From Oscillospiraceae bacterium (GTDB lineage Bacteria; Bacillota; Clostridia; Oscillospirales; Ruminococcaceae), in NCBI GenBank assembly GCA_025757845.1, contig CP107211.1, positions 2,356,001 through 2,420,000 of the forward strand: a stretch of 64,000 nucleotides of DNA, written 5' to 3'. Shown one piece after another: positions 39,391 through 47,841 of the stretch. Every line of letters begins with the position of its first letter. Position 1 is the stretch's first letter. A program made the position numbers and the translations under genes. A model generated the notes under the pieces. That model ran no database searches and was not told where the DNA came from. It was given only the letters and a program-made list of their open reading frames with translations.

Positions 39391-41174
39391 TCCTTTATTA
39401 CTTCTTCCTTCAGGCGGGCGATGAGCCGCTCCATCAGGGCCACCCGGTTGAAGGGGGTCATCAGGTAAAATCCATCCGCATAGGGCAGAGCCGCTTTTGC
39501 CGCCTGCACCGAGATCTCGATGCCCAGTTCTTCCCCGGCGGCACGGTCCAGCCCGGCAAAACGGTCGATGATGGCGGCGTCCACATGGATGCCGTTGACC
39601 TCGTTTTCCATAAAGATGGCGTTGCGCTGGCTCACCACCGGCAGGATGCCGGCCAGGATCTTTGCCTCCGGGCCAAGGGTCTGCCGGGCCTGCTGCAGGT
39701 TCTGCACGGCCTGCTCCGACAGCACCGGCTGGGTGAGGAAACCGATCATGCCGTTTTCCAGCTTTTCCACGGCGCGGCGCAGCTCCACGTCAAAGTTGCG
39801 GGCATTCAGGTTCAGCGCGCCGAACACGGTCAGGGGCGAGGGCATCTCCCGGCCCTCCCCGGCCAGCGACACGATGTATTGGGCCAGCTTGCGGGAGTTG
39901 AACTGATACACGCTCTTCACCTCGTCCCGCTCGGCGGAGGGGATGGGGTCGCCGGTGATGGCCAGCACCTCCCGCACGCCCTCGGCGTACAGGCCCAGCA
40001 GCAATGCCTTGGTGGCGTTCAGGTTGCGGTCGCGGCAGGTCATGTGGGGCAGGGTGGGCAGGCCCAGCTCCCGGTGCACCCGGCAGGCCACCAGCGAGGA
40101 ATCCATGCGCGCCCGTGCGATGGGGCAGTCGGCCACGGTCATCAGGTCGGTGCCGGCAGCCTGCAGGCGGCGCGCCCCTTCCAGATAGGCGGTCAGGTCG
40201 GCGTCCTTGGGGGAGTCCAACTCCACGGCGATCACCTTTTTGCCGGACCGCAGCTTGCGCAGGAAGGCGTCATCGGTTTCCACTTTCGGACGGGAAACGG
40301 TGGAGATCTGTGCCGCCGGGACGATGGGCAGCCCCTCCGGCAGGGCATCCAGTGCCTTGCGCAGGGCCGCGATGTGGGCCGGGGTGGTGCCGCAGCAGCC
40401 GCCCAGGATGCGCACCCCCTCAGCGGCCAGCCGGGCCAGCTCGGAGGCAAAATAGTCCGGCTTGCCCCGGTACTGCACCTGGGTGCGGGTGACCACCGGA
40501 TAGCCCGCGTTGGGCATGACCGACAGTGGGATGCCCACCTGTCCCAGCTGCTGCACCAGCGTGCGCATGGCACCCGGTGCCGACACACAGTTCAGACCCA
40601 CGGCATCCACAAGGCCGCTGTCCGCCATGCGGCGCACCAGCGCCCGGCAGTGCTGACCCTCGCGGGTGTAGCCGTCCGGCAGTGCCGCAAAGGACACCTG
40701 CACAAAGGCATCCGGCACCGTCTCACGCAGAGCACGCACGGCGTCCAGAACACCGGTGTCGCTGCTCAGGGTCTCGAACAGGTAGTTCTTTGCCCCCAGG
40801 GCGGCAAACCGCCGCACCACCGCCGTGTACACCTGGGCTGCCGACAGGCCCTCGGTGTCCGGGGCGGGGCCAAGGTCGGCAAACACGGCGGCGTCCGTCC
40901 CGGCCGCTGCCTCTGCGGCCAGCTTCCAGCCTGCGTCGGCCAGTGCCTCCCACTCCGGGTCCTGAGCCGCCGCCATGCGGGGCAGGCCGAAGGTATTCGT
41001 CTTGATGGCATCGGCTCCCGCCGCCAGATAGGCGCGGTGGACCGCCCGGATGCCCTCCGGGTCCAGCCGGTTTGCCTGCTCACATTCCCGGCCGGGGGCT
41101 CCTTTATAATAGGTGCCCATGCCGCCGTCGAACAGCAGCGGGCGTTTTTTCAGCAGCGTGCGTACATCGCTCAT
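39387..41174 (-). CDS. Bifunctional homocysteine S-methyltransferase/methylene-THF reductase (YitJ-like)
   Basis: The ATG at 41174 (MSDVRTLLKKRPLLFD) follows AGGAGAAC. The 595 residues hold an N-terminal homocysteine methyltransferase barrel (DGGMGTYYKG, zinc cysteines in GLNCVSAP and GGCCGTTP, residues 1-300) and a C-terminal MetF-like domain (VIAVELDSPKDADL, LAITGDPIPS). It makes methionine from homocysteine with methyl groups from methylene-THF via FAD, as in B. subtilis YitJ. Reads away from valS into its promoter region; no S-box leader is seen. A sigma-A promoter lies 40-70 bases upstream. Confidence 0.9.
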   Translation of the reverse strand: MSDVRTLLKKRPLLFDGGMGTYYKGAPGRECEQANRLDPEGIRAVHRAYLAAGADAIKTNTFGLPRMAAAQDPEWEALADAGWKLAAEAAAGTDAAVFADLGPAPDTEGLSAAQVYTAVVRRFAALGAKNYLFETLSSDTGVLDAVRALRETVPDAFVQVSFAALPDGYTREGQHCRALVRRMADSGLVDAVGLNCVSAPGAMRTLVQQLGQVGIPLSVMPNAGYPVVTRTQVQYRGKPDYFASELARLAAEGVRILGGCCGTTPAHIAALRKALDALPEGLPIVPAAQISTVSRPKVETDDAFLRKLRSGKKVIAVELDSPKDADLTAYLEGARRLQAAGTDLMTVADCPIARARMDSSLVACRVHRELGLPTLPHMTCRDRNLNATKALLLGLYAEGVREVLAITGDPIPSAERDEVKSVYQFNSRKLAQYIVSLAGEGREMPSPLTVFGALNLNARNFDVELRRAVEKLENGMIGFLTQPVLSEQAVQNLQQARQTLGPEAKILAGILPVVSQRNAIFMENEVNGIHVDAAIIDRFAGLDRAAGEELGIEISVQAAKAALPYADGFYLMTPFNRVALMERLIARLKEEVIKD

Positions 41175-41214
41175 GGTGGTGGTTCTCCTTTTCCTACAAA
41201 AGCACTTGGCTTTC

Positions 41215-41243
41215 AGTTTAATGCAGAACGGGCGTCCGGTCAA
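41215..41243 (-). promoter_or_regulatory. Promoter of the YitJ-like gene
   Basis: TTGACC (41243-41238) and TAAACT (41220-41215) on the minus strand with 17-base spacing. Confidence 0.65.
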
Positions 41244-41326
41244 GGGTTTTCTGCCCCGGCCGCTTGCAGGAACGCCGTTTTTGTGCTATCCTATGCATAC
41301 TTTATGGAATGAGGGAGGGATGTGCC

Positions 41327-41923
41327 ATGCGCCATGCCGGCACACAAGACATCGAAACGCCGCGGCTGCTCCTGCGCCGCCTGCTGCCGGAGGATGCACC
41401 GCAGATGTACGCCAACTGGGCCAGCGACCCGGAAGTGACCCGCTATCTGCGCTGGGAGCCCCACAAAAGCCCCGCCGAAACGCGGGAGCTGCTGGCCGCG
41501 TGGGCACTGCTCTACCCCAACCCGGACTATTACCAGTGGGCCATGGTGGAAAAGGCCACCGGACAGGTGTTCGGCTCCATCAGCCTGTACAATTCCCTGC
41601 CGGGGGAGCCTCAGCAAAAGACTGAGTGGCCGGGGCTGGACCTGACCGACGGCGTCTGGGAGCCGGGCTACTGCATCGGCCGGAAGTGGTGGAACAAAGG
41701 CTTCACCACCGAGGCTCTCCGCGCCGTCGTGGCGTACTGGTTCACCCGCACGGACAGCCGCTGGCTGGCCTGCGGCCATGCCGCCGCCAACCCCGCCAGC
41801 GGCCGGGTGATGGAAAAAACAGGCTTTGTGTACCACCACAACACGGTCTACCACAAATTCGACGGCACCCCGGTGGAATGCCGGAGCTATCTGCTGACGA
41901 GAAAAGCATTTGAGACAGCATAA
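41327..41923 (+). CDS. GNAT family N-acetyltransferase
   Basis: The ATG at 41327 (MRHAGTQDIETPRLLLRR) has GAGGG eight bases upstream. The 198 residues fit RimJ/RimL-type acetyltransferases: TPRLLLRRLLPEDAPQM near the N-terminus, EPGYCIGRKWWNKGFTTEAL in the acetyl-CoA loop and NPASGRVMEKTGFV near the end. Usual substrates are N-termini of proteins or small amines; this one is unassigned. It is monocistronic with palindromic repeats after it. Confidence 0.85.
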   Translation: MRHAGTQDIETPRLLLRRLLPEDAPQMYANWASDPEVTRYLRWEPHKSPAETRELLAAWALLYPNPDYYQWAMVEKATGQVFGSISLYNSLPGEPQQKTEWPGLDLTDGVWEPGYCIGRKWWNKGFTTEALRAVVAYWFTRTDSRWLACGHAAANPASGRVMEKTGFVYHHNTVYHKFDGTPVECRSYLLTRKAFETA

Positions 41924-42062
41924 CTCCCCCAGTCATCGCTGCGCGATGCCAGCCCCCTCGGAGATGGGGCCTTTGGCGAAACCGGAACGTTTTCCTCTCT
42001 GTCAAAAGGCTCCCTCCCTGAGGGAGCTGGCGAGGAGCAGAGCGACAAGACTGAAGGAGTTT
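41923..42062. repeat. Palindromic intergenic repeat, two inverted halves
   Basis: It opens ACTCCCCCAGTCATCGCTGC and closes GACTGAAGGAGTTT, with CTCCCTCCCTGAGGGAG in the right half and a core ACCGGAACGTTTTCCTCTCT. The two halves are inverted relative to each other. Relatives lie at 45944-46000 and 51437-51616. Confidence 0.7.
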
Positions 42063-42082
42063 CCAAACAGAAAGGACTTATT

Positions 42083-43348
42083 TTGAGCGAACTTTACGAT
42101 ATTCTGACCGAGACCCCGCCCACCAAAGTGGTGCTGCTGGCGCTGGACCAGGGCCTGTGGGACTGTGAGCGCAGTCTGGCCGAGCTGGCCGCCCTGTGCG
42201 AGGCCAATCATATGGAAGCCGTGGCGCAGATCAGCCAGAAGCGCCAGACCCCGGAGACCGGCATCGTGCTGGGCAGCGGTAAGCTGGAGGAAGCCAGCCT
42301 TGCCGCGCAGGAGCTGGGGGCCGAATGCGCCGTGTTCGACGGCGAGCTGACCGGCAGCCAGATCCGCAACATCTCCACCGCGCTGGGCGGGCTGGAGGTC
42401 ATCGACCGCACCATGCTGATCCTGGAGATCTTCCGCAGCCGTGCGGTGACCAACGAGGGCAAATTGCAGACCGAGCTGGCTCTGCTGCGCTACCGCCTGC
42501 CCCGTCTGCAGGGCATGGGCGAGGCCCTGAGCCGTCAGGGCGGCGGCGGTGGCGGCGGCGGCGGTGCCCGCCGCGGTGCCGGTGAGACCAAGCTGGAACT
42601 GGACCGCCGCCATGTGCACGCCCGCATCGACGCGCTGGCCGAGAAGCTGGCCGAGATGGAAAAGCGCCGGGGCGAGAGCCGCAAGGCCCGCGCCAAGACC
42701 GGCATGCCGGTGGTGAGCCTGGTGGGCTACACCAACGTGGGCAAGTCCAGCCTGATGAACGCCCTGTGCGGCCCCAGTGTGGCCGAAGCCGACATGCTGT
42801 TTGCCACCCTGGACCCCACCAGCCGCAAACTGGTGCTGCCCAGCGGCATGGCCGTGCTGCTGGTGGACACGGTCGGTTTTGTGTCCCGCCTGCCCCACAA
42901 TCTGGTGGAGGCCTTCAAGTCCACGCTGGAAGAAGCCGCCTGGTCGGACGTCATCATCCGGGTGGCGGATGCCGGGGATGAGCAGCGCGAGGAACAGCTG
43001 GCCGTGACCGACGAGGTGCTGGACGGGCTGGACTGCACGGACATCCCCCGCCTGACCGTGTACAACAAGTGCGACAAGCCCAACACCCTGTCCTTCGACC
43101 CGGACATCCTGCTCACCAGTGCAAAGACCGGCTATGGACTGGACACCCTGCTGCAGAAGCTGGACGAACTGCTCAGCGACCGGGTGCACACCATCCGGGT
43201 GCTGCTGCCCTACGACAAGCTGGGCCTTGCCGCCCCCATGCGGGAGCGTGGCAGCGTGCAGGTGGAAGAATACCGGGAAGATGGCCTGTATCTGGAGGGC
43301 ATCGTCAAGACCGAGGACCTGCACTGCTTTGAAGGATACCTCGTGTAA
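42083..43348 (+). CDS. hflX: GTPase HflX
   Basis: A TTG start at 42083 follows AAAGGACTTATT. The 421 residues have an N-terminal HflX domain (residues 1-150), the glycine linker, G1 GYTNVGKSSLMNAL, G3 DTVGFVSRLPH, and a C-terminal region of about 70 residues. HflX splits stalled 70S ribosomes. The linker before GETKLELDRR carries nine consecutive glycines, longer than the usual GGGGIGTRGPGE. Confidence 0.95.
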   Translation: MSELYDILTETPPTKVVLLALDQGLWDCERSLAELAALCEANHMEAVAQISQKRQTPETGIVLGSGKLEEASLAAQELGAECAVFDGELTGSQIRNISTALGGLEVIDRTMLILEIFRSRAVTNEGKLQTELALLRYRLPRLQGMGEALSRQGGGGGGGGGARRGAGETKLELDRRHVHARIDALAEKLAEMEKRRGESRKARAKTGMPVVSLVGYTNVGKSSLMNALCGPSVAEADMLFATLDPTSRKLVLPSGMAVLLVDTVGFVSRLPHNLVEAFKSTLEEAAWSDVIIRVADAGDEQREEQLAVTDEVLDGLDCTDIPRLTVYNKCDKPNTLSFDPDILLTSAKTGYGLDTLLQKLDELLSDRVHTIRVLLPYDKLGLAAPMRERGSVQVEEYREDGLYLEGIVKTEDLHCFEGYLV

Positions 43349-43370
43349 AAAATAAAAAAGCCCCAACAAA

Positions 43371-43402
43371 CACAAAAACCCGCCTGGCAGCGGGTTTTTG
43401 TG
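43371..43402 (+). terminator. Terminator of hflX
   Basis: CACAAAAACCCGC pairs with GCGGGTTTTTGTG around CTGGCA. Confidence 0.85.
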
Positions 43403-43546
43403 TATAGAGGGGTGGGAAAGTATATAAAGTGGTGAATCTCAATTTTACAGCAGGCCTTTGTGCGGGGCGCTGCCTTGCATGATGTATTATACGCGTTTTT
43501 TCTTTCTTGTCAAACCAATTTTTTTCATTTTACTTTAAAATCATGC

Positions 43547-43575
43547 TTTACTTTTCCCGCAAAACTTTATATAAT
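43547..43575 (+). promoter_or_regulatory. Promoter of the Lrp-type gene
   Basis: TTTACT (43547-43552) and TATAAT (43570-43575) with 17-base spacing; TTTACTTT recurs at about 43530 and 43640 and may be a binding motif. Confidence 0.65.
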
Positions 43576-43691
43576 TAACGTGAAGTGAAGCAAAAGCAAG
43601 GTTTTTCAACCTTTGTGCGTTTGCGACAACAATAAAACTTTACTTTCAGAAAATTTTATACAATCCAACATATTTCAAAGGAGCATCTCCC

Positions 43692-44132
43692 ATGGACGAT
43701 CTGGATCGAAAAATTCTTTCCCTGCTGGCCAAAAACGCCCGCATGCCGGTCAAGGAGATCGCCGAGCAGGTCTCGCTGACCAGCCCGGCCGTGTCCAGCC
43801 GCATCCACAAACTGGAGACGGACGGCATCATCAGCGGCTACACCGTCACCCTGAACCGCCCGGCCGACCGCGTTTATGTGGACGCCCTCATCAGCCTGTC
43901 GGTGGCCCCCTCCAAGCAGGACGCCTTTCTCGAACTGCTGCAGAGCAGCCGCGAGGTGCTGCAGTGCTACCACGTCACCGGGGCGTACACCTTTCTGGTC
44001 AAGGTGAGCTGCGGCAGCATGCCCCAGCTGGAACACCTGATCCTGCAGTTCCAGAAGCTGGGCACCACCAGCACCCAGATCATCCTTTCCACCCCGGTGA
44101 ATCACGGCGAGCTGGATGCGCTGATGCTGTGA
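43692..44132 (+). CDS. Lrp/AsnC family transcriptional regulator
   Basis: The 146 residues hold an N-terminal helix-turn-helix (DDLDRKILSLLAKNARMPVK, SLTSPAVSSRIHKLETDG) and a C-terminal RAM ligand domain. AAAGGAGCATCTCCC precedes the ATG. Lrp-type regulators bind amino acids and control amino-acid genes, often their own. Target here unknown; the monocistronic gene is flanked by terminator and promoter. Confidence 0.9.
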   Translation: MDDLDRKILSLLAKNARMPVKEIAEQVSLTSPAVSSRIHKLETDGIISGYTVTLNRPADRVYVDALISLSVAPSKQDAFLELLQSSREVLQCYHVTGAYTFLVKVSCGSMPQLEHLILQFQKLGTTSTQIILSTPVNHGELDALML

Positions 44133-44281
44133 ACTGTTCATAAAACTGTTACCATTTTCCTGCAATCCTCCGCGCGTCTGGTTCGTATATGGTATACCAG
44201 CCGCAAAACAGCGCACACTAGCCGTGCACTGCGGCGCAGCTCCGCCACACGAAGCACTGGATACGAAAGGACTACACGACT
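44133..44281. other. Short intergenic region before the lipoprotein gene
   Basis: Contains GTATATGGTATACC near 44188 and an inverted GCCGTGCACTGCGGCGC stretch; no ORF, promoter not assigned. Confidence 0.4.
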
Positions 44282-44839
44282 ATGAAACGACTCATCGCCG
44301 CCCTGCTGGCAGGGCTGACCCTGTTTGCCCTTGTGGGCTGCTCCGCCGGCAGCAAGGCCGACTCCGCCGCCCCGAAGGATTATTCCCAGATCCTCCACGA
44401 TGCCCGCACCGACGAGGAAAACGAATACGATATGATCTTCACCAAAGGCGAGGACGGCAAGTTCACCGCCATCGACGGCTACAGCGCCGAGTACGAGGCC
44501 GGCCAGCTGGACGACGAGGTGCGCAATCTGATGATGCCCCTGCTGAATCTGGAAGATGACATGTACACCGACCTTGCCGCCTCCGTCTCCTCCATGATGG
44601 TACGCAGCTACGCGGTGGCCATCGTCAAGCCCGCCGAGGGCAAGACCGACGCCGTGAAGAGCGCACTGGAAGCCTATGTGACCAGCGAGCAGCAGTCCAT
44701 GGAGCACTATCTGGAAGATCAGTACCAGATCGCCAAGGCCGCCACCGTCACCGTGGCCCCCACCGGCGAAGTCATCCTGGTGTGTGCCGAGAACCACGAC
44801 ACCCTGCTGGCCAACATCGAAAAGGCACTGGCAGCGTAA
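44282..44839 (+). CDS. Lipoprotein, DUF4358-like
   Basis: The 185 residues begin with a signal peptide ending LVGC (lipobox Cys 20), so it is anchored outside the membrane. The mature part has acidic and Ala/Tyr stretches (VSSMMVRSYAVAIVKPAEGK) like clostridial DUF4358 lipoproteins, whose role is not known. No neighbouring transport genes. GAAAGG precedes the start. Confidence 0.7.
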   Translation: MKRLIAALLAGLTLFALVGCSAGSKADSAAPKDYSQILHDARTDEENEYDMIFTKGEDGKFTAIDGYSAEYEAGQLDDEVRNLMMPLLNLEDDMYTDLAASVSSMMVRSYAVAIVKPAEGKTDAVKSALEAYVTSEQQSMEHYLEDQYQIAKAATVTVAPTGEVILVCAENHDTLLANIEKALAA

Positions 44840-44855
44840 GACCCATACAAATTTA

Positions 44856-44877
44856 CCGCACTCCGTCCGGGGTGCGG
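44856..44877 (+). terminator. Terminator of the lipoprotein gene
   Basis: CCGCACTCC pairs with GGGGTGCGG around GTCC, followed by TTTCTTTTT. Confidence 0.8.
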
Positions 44878-44943
44878 TTTCTTTTTGCCCGCAGTTGTGC
44901 TATACTGTTCCGGTAATCGTGCAGTTTTACAGGAGTAACCTTT

Positions 44944-45945
44944 ATGTATAAAGCAACCATCGTCATCCCCAACATCAACGGCAAGGGCTGGCTCAAAGAC
45001 TCCATCGAGTCGGTCTACGCCCAGACCGAGCAGAACTTCCAGCTCATCGTGGTGGACAACGGCTCCACCGACGAAAGTCTGGAACAGGCCCGCAGCTACT
45101 GCAGCCGGGCCAACTTCACCCTGATCGAAAACGGCACCAACACCGGCTTTTCCCACGCGGTGAATCAGGGCATCGCCATGGCCGAGAGCGAGTATGTGGT
45201 GCTGTTCAACAACGACGCCTTTGCGGAGCCCCAGTGGCTGGCCGAGCTCATCCGCACCGCCGAAACCGACCCCAAGATCTTTGCGGTGCAGAGCCTGATG
45301 ATCCGCCACTTTGACCGGGAGCTGGCCGATGACGCCGGGGACTACGTGACCTGGATGGGCTTTGCCTGCAAGACCGGCGACGGCCGCCGTGTCAGCCGCT
45401 ACACCAAACAAAAGCGTATCTTCTCGGCCTGCGGCGGGGCCGCGCTGTACCGCAAGCGCATTCTGGACGAGATCGGCACCTTTGACGAAAACTTCTTTGC
45501 CTACTTTGAGGATGTGGACCTGAGCTGGCGTGCCAACAACGCAGGTTACAAAAACGTGCTCTGTCCCACGGCAAAGTGCTACCACATCTGCGGAGCCAGC
45601 ACCGGTGCCGTGCGGTACAACGCCTTCAAGAGCCAGCAGAGCGGCCGCAACAGCATTCTGCTGCCCCTCAAGAACGAGCCGCTGCTCATGCTGGTGCTCA
45701 ACTTCATCCCGCTGGCCGCGGGCTACCTGCTCAAGTGCTATAAGTTCCACAAGCAGGGCTTTGGCGAGGCGTGGGACAAGGGCATGCACGAGGCCTTTGC
45801 CCTGCTGGAAGAGGGCAGGCTGGGCAAGCGCCCCTTCCGCTGGCGTGACCTGCCCCACTACCTCCTCATGGAACTGTGGATGATCTGGAACATGGTGCCC
45901 TACCTGTGGTACCGTCTGGTGGTCGTGCGGTTCGATCTGAAATAA
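44944..45945 (+). CDS. Glycosyltransferase family 2 protein
   Basis: The 333 residues start MYKATIVIPNINGKGWLKDS and hold VVDNGSTDESL, the DxD-like NNDAF and the acceptor loop YFEDVDLSWRA, as in rhamnosyltransferases of the WbbL/RfbF group. A hydrophobic hairpin near 240-265 may attach it to the membrane. Likely acts in cell-wall or capsule polysaccharide synthesis, but it stands alone. Confidence 0.85.
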   Translation: MYKATIVIPNINGKGWLKDSIESVYAQTEQNFQLIVVDNGSTDESLEQARSYCSRANFTLIENGTNTGFSHAVNQGIAMAESEYVVLFNNDAFAEPQWLAELIRTAETDPKIFAVQSLMIRHFDRELADDAGDYVTWMGFACKTGDGRRVSRYTKQKRIFSACGGAALYRKRILDEIGTFDENFFAYFEDVDLSWRANNAGYKNVLCPTAKCYHICGASTGAVRYNAFKSQQSGRNSILLPLKNEPLLMLVLNFIPLAAGYLLKCYKFHKQGFGEAWDKGMHEAFALLEEGRLGKRPFRWRDLPHYLLMELWMIWNMVPYLWYRLVVVRFDLK

Positions 45946-46000
45946 CTCCTTCTGTCACGGCTTACGCCGTGCCACCTCCCTCAGCGAGGGAGGCTTTCTC
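45944..46000. repeat. Half copy of the palindromic repeat
   Basis: AACTCCTTCTGTCACGGCTT continues with an inverted CACGGC/GCCGTG and ends CTCCCTCAGCGAGGGAG. Placed at the end of the glycosyltransferase gene, it may help terminate transcription. Confidence 0.6.
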
Positions 46001-46005
46001 AAAAA

Positions 46006-46039
46006 AACACCCGGCTGTGATGTTTCACAGTCGGGTGTT
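46006..46039. terminator. Convergent terminator
   Basis: AACACCCGGCTGTGA pairs with TCACAGTCGGGTGTT with one mismatch and a TGTT loop; A-run before and T-run after, so it serves both directions. Confidence 0.85.
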
Positions 46040-46053
46040 CGTTTTTACAGGTA

Positions 46054-46980
46054 TTATGCAGCCGTGCTGGAAGCGCCGTTATCGGCGGCATCTGCTTCGG
46101 CGGCGGTGCTGTCAGCAGCCGGCTCGTCCAGGCTCTGGGTGTCCGGCTCGGCAGCTGCGTCCGAAGCGGCATCGGAAGCCGCCTCCGAGGAACCGGCGGT
46201 GGCCAGGATGGCGTCCTGCACATCGCTTTCGGCCATGGGCTGCGGCTGGCTGGCGGCCTCGGTGCTCGCCGTGCTGTCAGGCTTGGTCTCGCTCTCGGTC
46301 AGGCCGGTGAGATACCAGCTGCCGCTCTGGCGCTGGAACAGATAGTCCATATACTTGGTAGGCGTGTCAGAGGACTGGTTGATGATGCTGTCATCGGTGC
46401 TGGAGGTGGGAATATAGCCCACGGTGACGTGCAGCTGGCCGCTGCGCTTGAACAGCTTGGTGACCACGGCGCGGTAATAGCCCACCGTACCGGTGACCGG
46501 GATCTTGTAGCACTGGCTGCTCTCGTCAAACTCGATGGTCATATCTTCCATCTCGAAGCTGCGGTGGGTCAGCTTGAAGCTGGGGCCCACCAGCCGGGCC
46601 AGATAGGCGTCCACTTCCACCGAGGGCAGCAGCAGCTGTTCGGTGTCGGGGTCGGTGTTGTAGTTATCGAAGCCGCCCTGCGTCTCCTGGATGTTGTAGA
46701 TGCAGCCCCACACGGCAGCTTCCCGCAGGGTCAGGTCGTCGATGTTCTCGATGCCGTCAAAGGGCATTGGGTCAAACAACACCAGACCCTCCAGCTTGTC
46801 CTCGTATTCCTGCTTCTGGGCGGTGTCATCGAACAGGTTGGCCACCAGTCCCACACCGGCCCGCAGCACGGTCACAAACCCCACCAGAACCAGGATCGTG
46901 ATCAGCAGGCCCAGCGCCTGCCGCCCCCGGCGGCGCTGCAGCCGGGCGTGTTCTTCCGGGGTGATATAATGTTTTGTCAT
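46054..46980 (-). CDS. Membrane-anchored protein with acidic, low-complexity tail
   Basis: The 308 residues have one N-terminal membrane helix (ALGLLITILVLVGFVTVLRA, about 21-40) after a basic stretch, then an extracytoplasmic region of about 190 residues with Tyr, Asp and aromatic content, and an Ala/Ser/Glu/Asp-rich tail (AASDAASDAAAEPDTQSLDE) at the end. No family recognised. The tail could be a repeat-slipped linker or an exposed spacer. Genes on both sides run away from it. Confidence 0.6.
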   Translation of the reverse strand: MTKHYITPEEHARLQRRRGRQALGLLITILVLVGFVTVLRAGVGLVANLFDDTAQKQEYEDKLEGLVLFDPMPFDGIENIDDLTLREAAVWGCIYNIQETQGGFDNYNTDPDTEQLLLPSVEVDAYLARLVGPSFKLTHRSFEMEDMTIEFDESSQCYKIPVTGTVGYYRAVVTKLFKRSGQLHVTVGYIPTSSTDDSIINQSSDTPTKYMDYLFQRQSGSWYLTGLTESETKPDSTASTEAASQPQPMAESDVQDAILATAGSSEAASDAASDAAAEPDTQSLDEPAADSTAAEADAADNGASSTAA

Positions 46981-47085
46981 TTTTTCGATCTCCCAAGGTT
47001 TTATTGCTGACTTTTAGTATACCACAGGGCAGCGCAGAGTGCAAAACCCTGCCCATGGTTTTTTTGTGAAAACCCCACTGCGCGG

Positions 47086-47427
47086 TTACTCCCAGTCCTT
47101 CCACACATCGGGCTGGTAGCCCACGGTGGCCTTGCGGCCGTTGCGCACGATGGGGGTGCGCAGCAGCTGCTGGTTCTCAAACAGCTTGTCCTCTTTCTGC
47201 CAGTCGATGAGCGCCTCCAGCAGTGCAAGGGTCTGCTTGTCCTTGGCGTTGGGGTTCACCATCTTTTCCCAGCCGCCCAGGGCGCGGGCCACGTTGTCGA
47301 ACTCGCCGCGGCTCATGCCCTTTTCCTTCAGGTCGATCATCTGGAATTTGATGCCCCGCTCCTTGAAATAGCGCTGGGCCTTTTTGGTATCAAAGCACTT
47401 TGTGGTGCCAAAAATCTGAATGTTCAT
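47086..47427 (-). CDS. Spx/ArsC family thioredoxin-fold protein
   Basis: The ATG at 47427 (MNIQIFGTTKCFDTKKAQRY) follows AGGAGGAC. The 113 residues have the ArsC fold, with a single Cys at residue 11 and TPIVRNGRKATVGYQPDVW near the C-terminus. It lacks the CxxC of Spx, so it resembles YffB/ArsC-like proteins whose biochemical role is unclear. Its promoter is between 47428 and 47542, opposite the ferredoxin gene. Confidence 0.8.
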   Translation of the reverse strand: MNIQIFGTTKCFDTKKAQRYFKERGIKFQMIDLKEKGMSRGEFDNVARALGGWEKMVNPNAKDKQTLALLEALIDWQKEDKLFENQQLLRTPIVRNGRKATVGYQPDVWKDWE

Positions 47428-47542
47428 CGGTCTCTGTCCTCCTGAGCTTCCATTATACCACAGCCGCCCGCAGGTGCCTAGCATATTTCGCACCAAAACC
47501 GCCCATACTGGCAGCAGACATCATCCGAAGGAGGCAGATTTT

Positions 47543-47731
47543 ATGATCGCATTCGTTGACCCGGACCTGTGCATCGGCTGCACCCAGTGCGCCGGGCTGT
47601 GCCCCGCCGTATTCCGCATGGAGGGCGTGCTGGCCGTGGCCGAGCCCGGCCCCATCCCGCCGGAGGAAGTGCCCCAGGCGGTGGACGCCGCCAACGCCTG
47701 CCCGGTAAGCGCCATCCGCACCGAGGCGTGA
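47543..47731 (+). CDS. Small ferredoxin, [4Fe-4S] type
   Basis: The ATG at 47543 follows AAGGAGGCAG. The 62-residue protein has CIGCTQCAGLCP (Cys at 10, 13, 16, 20) and ACPVSAI near the end, fitting a single [4Fe-4S] cluster with an extra Cys. It carries electrons for an unknown partner; genes adjacent give no hint. Confidence 0.85.
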   Translation: MIAFVDPDLCIGCTQCAGLCPAVFRMEGVLAVAEPGPIPPEEVPQAVDAANACPVSAIRTEA

Positions 47732-47779
47732 AAAAGAAGCCGTTCTGTCGGGGCCGCCCCCGGTGGAACGGCTTCTTTT
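47732..47779 (+). terminator. Terminator of the ferredoxin gene
   Basis: AAAAGAAGCCGTTC pairs with GAACGGCTTCTTTT around a GC-rich loop. Confidence 0.85.
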
Positions 47780-47841
47780 CCTTCTCATTCTTTTGTGCTA
47801 TACTATAGGATGTGAAATTATGGAACGGAGGACTGTATGCT

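Larger units (their letters stand above)
43349..43691. other. Intergenic region hflX to lrp
   Basis: Terminator at 43371-43402, then A/T-rich sequence with the lrp-type promoter at 43547-43575 and a leader of about 110 bases containing GCAAGGTTTTTCAACCTT hairpin. No gene. Confidence 0.7.
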
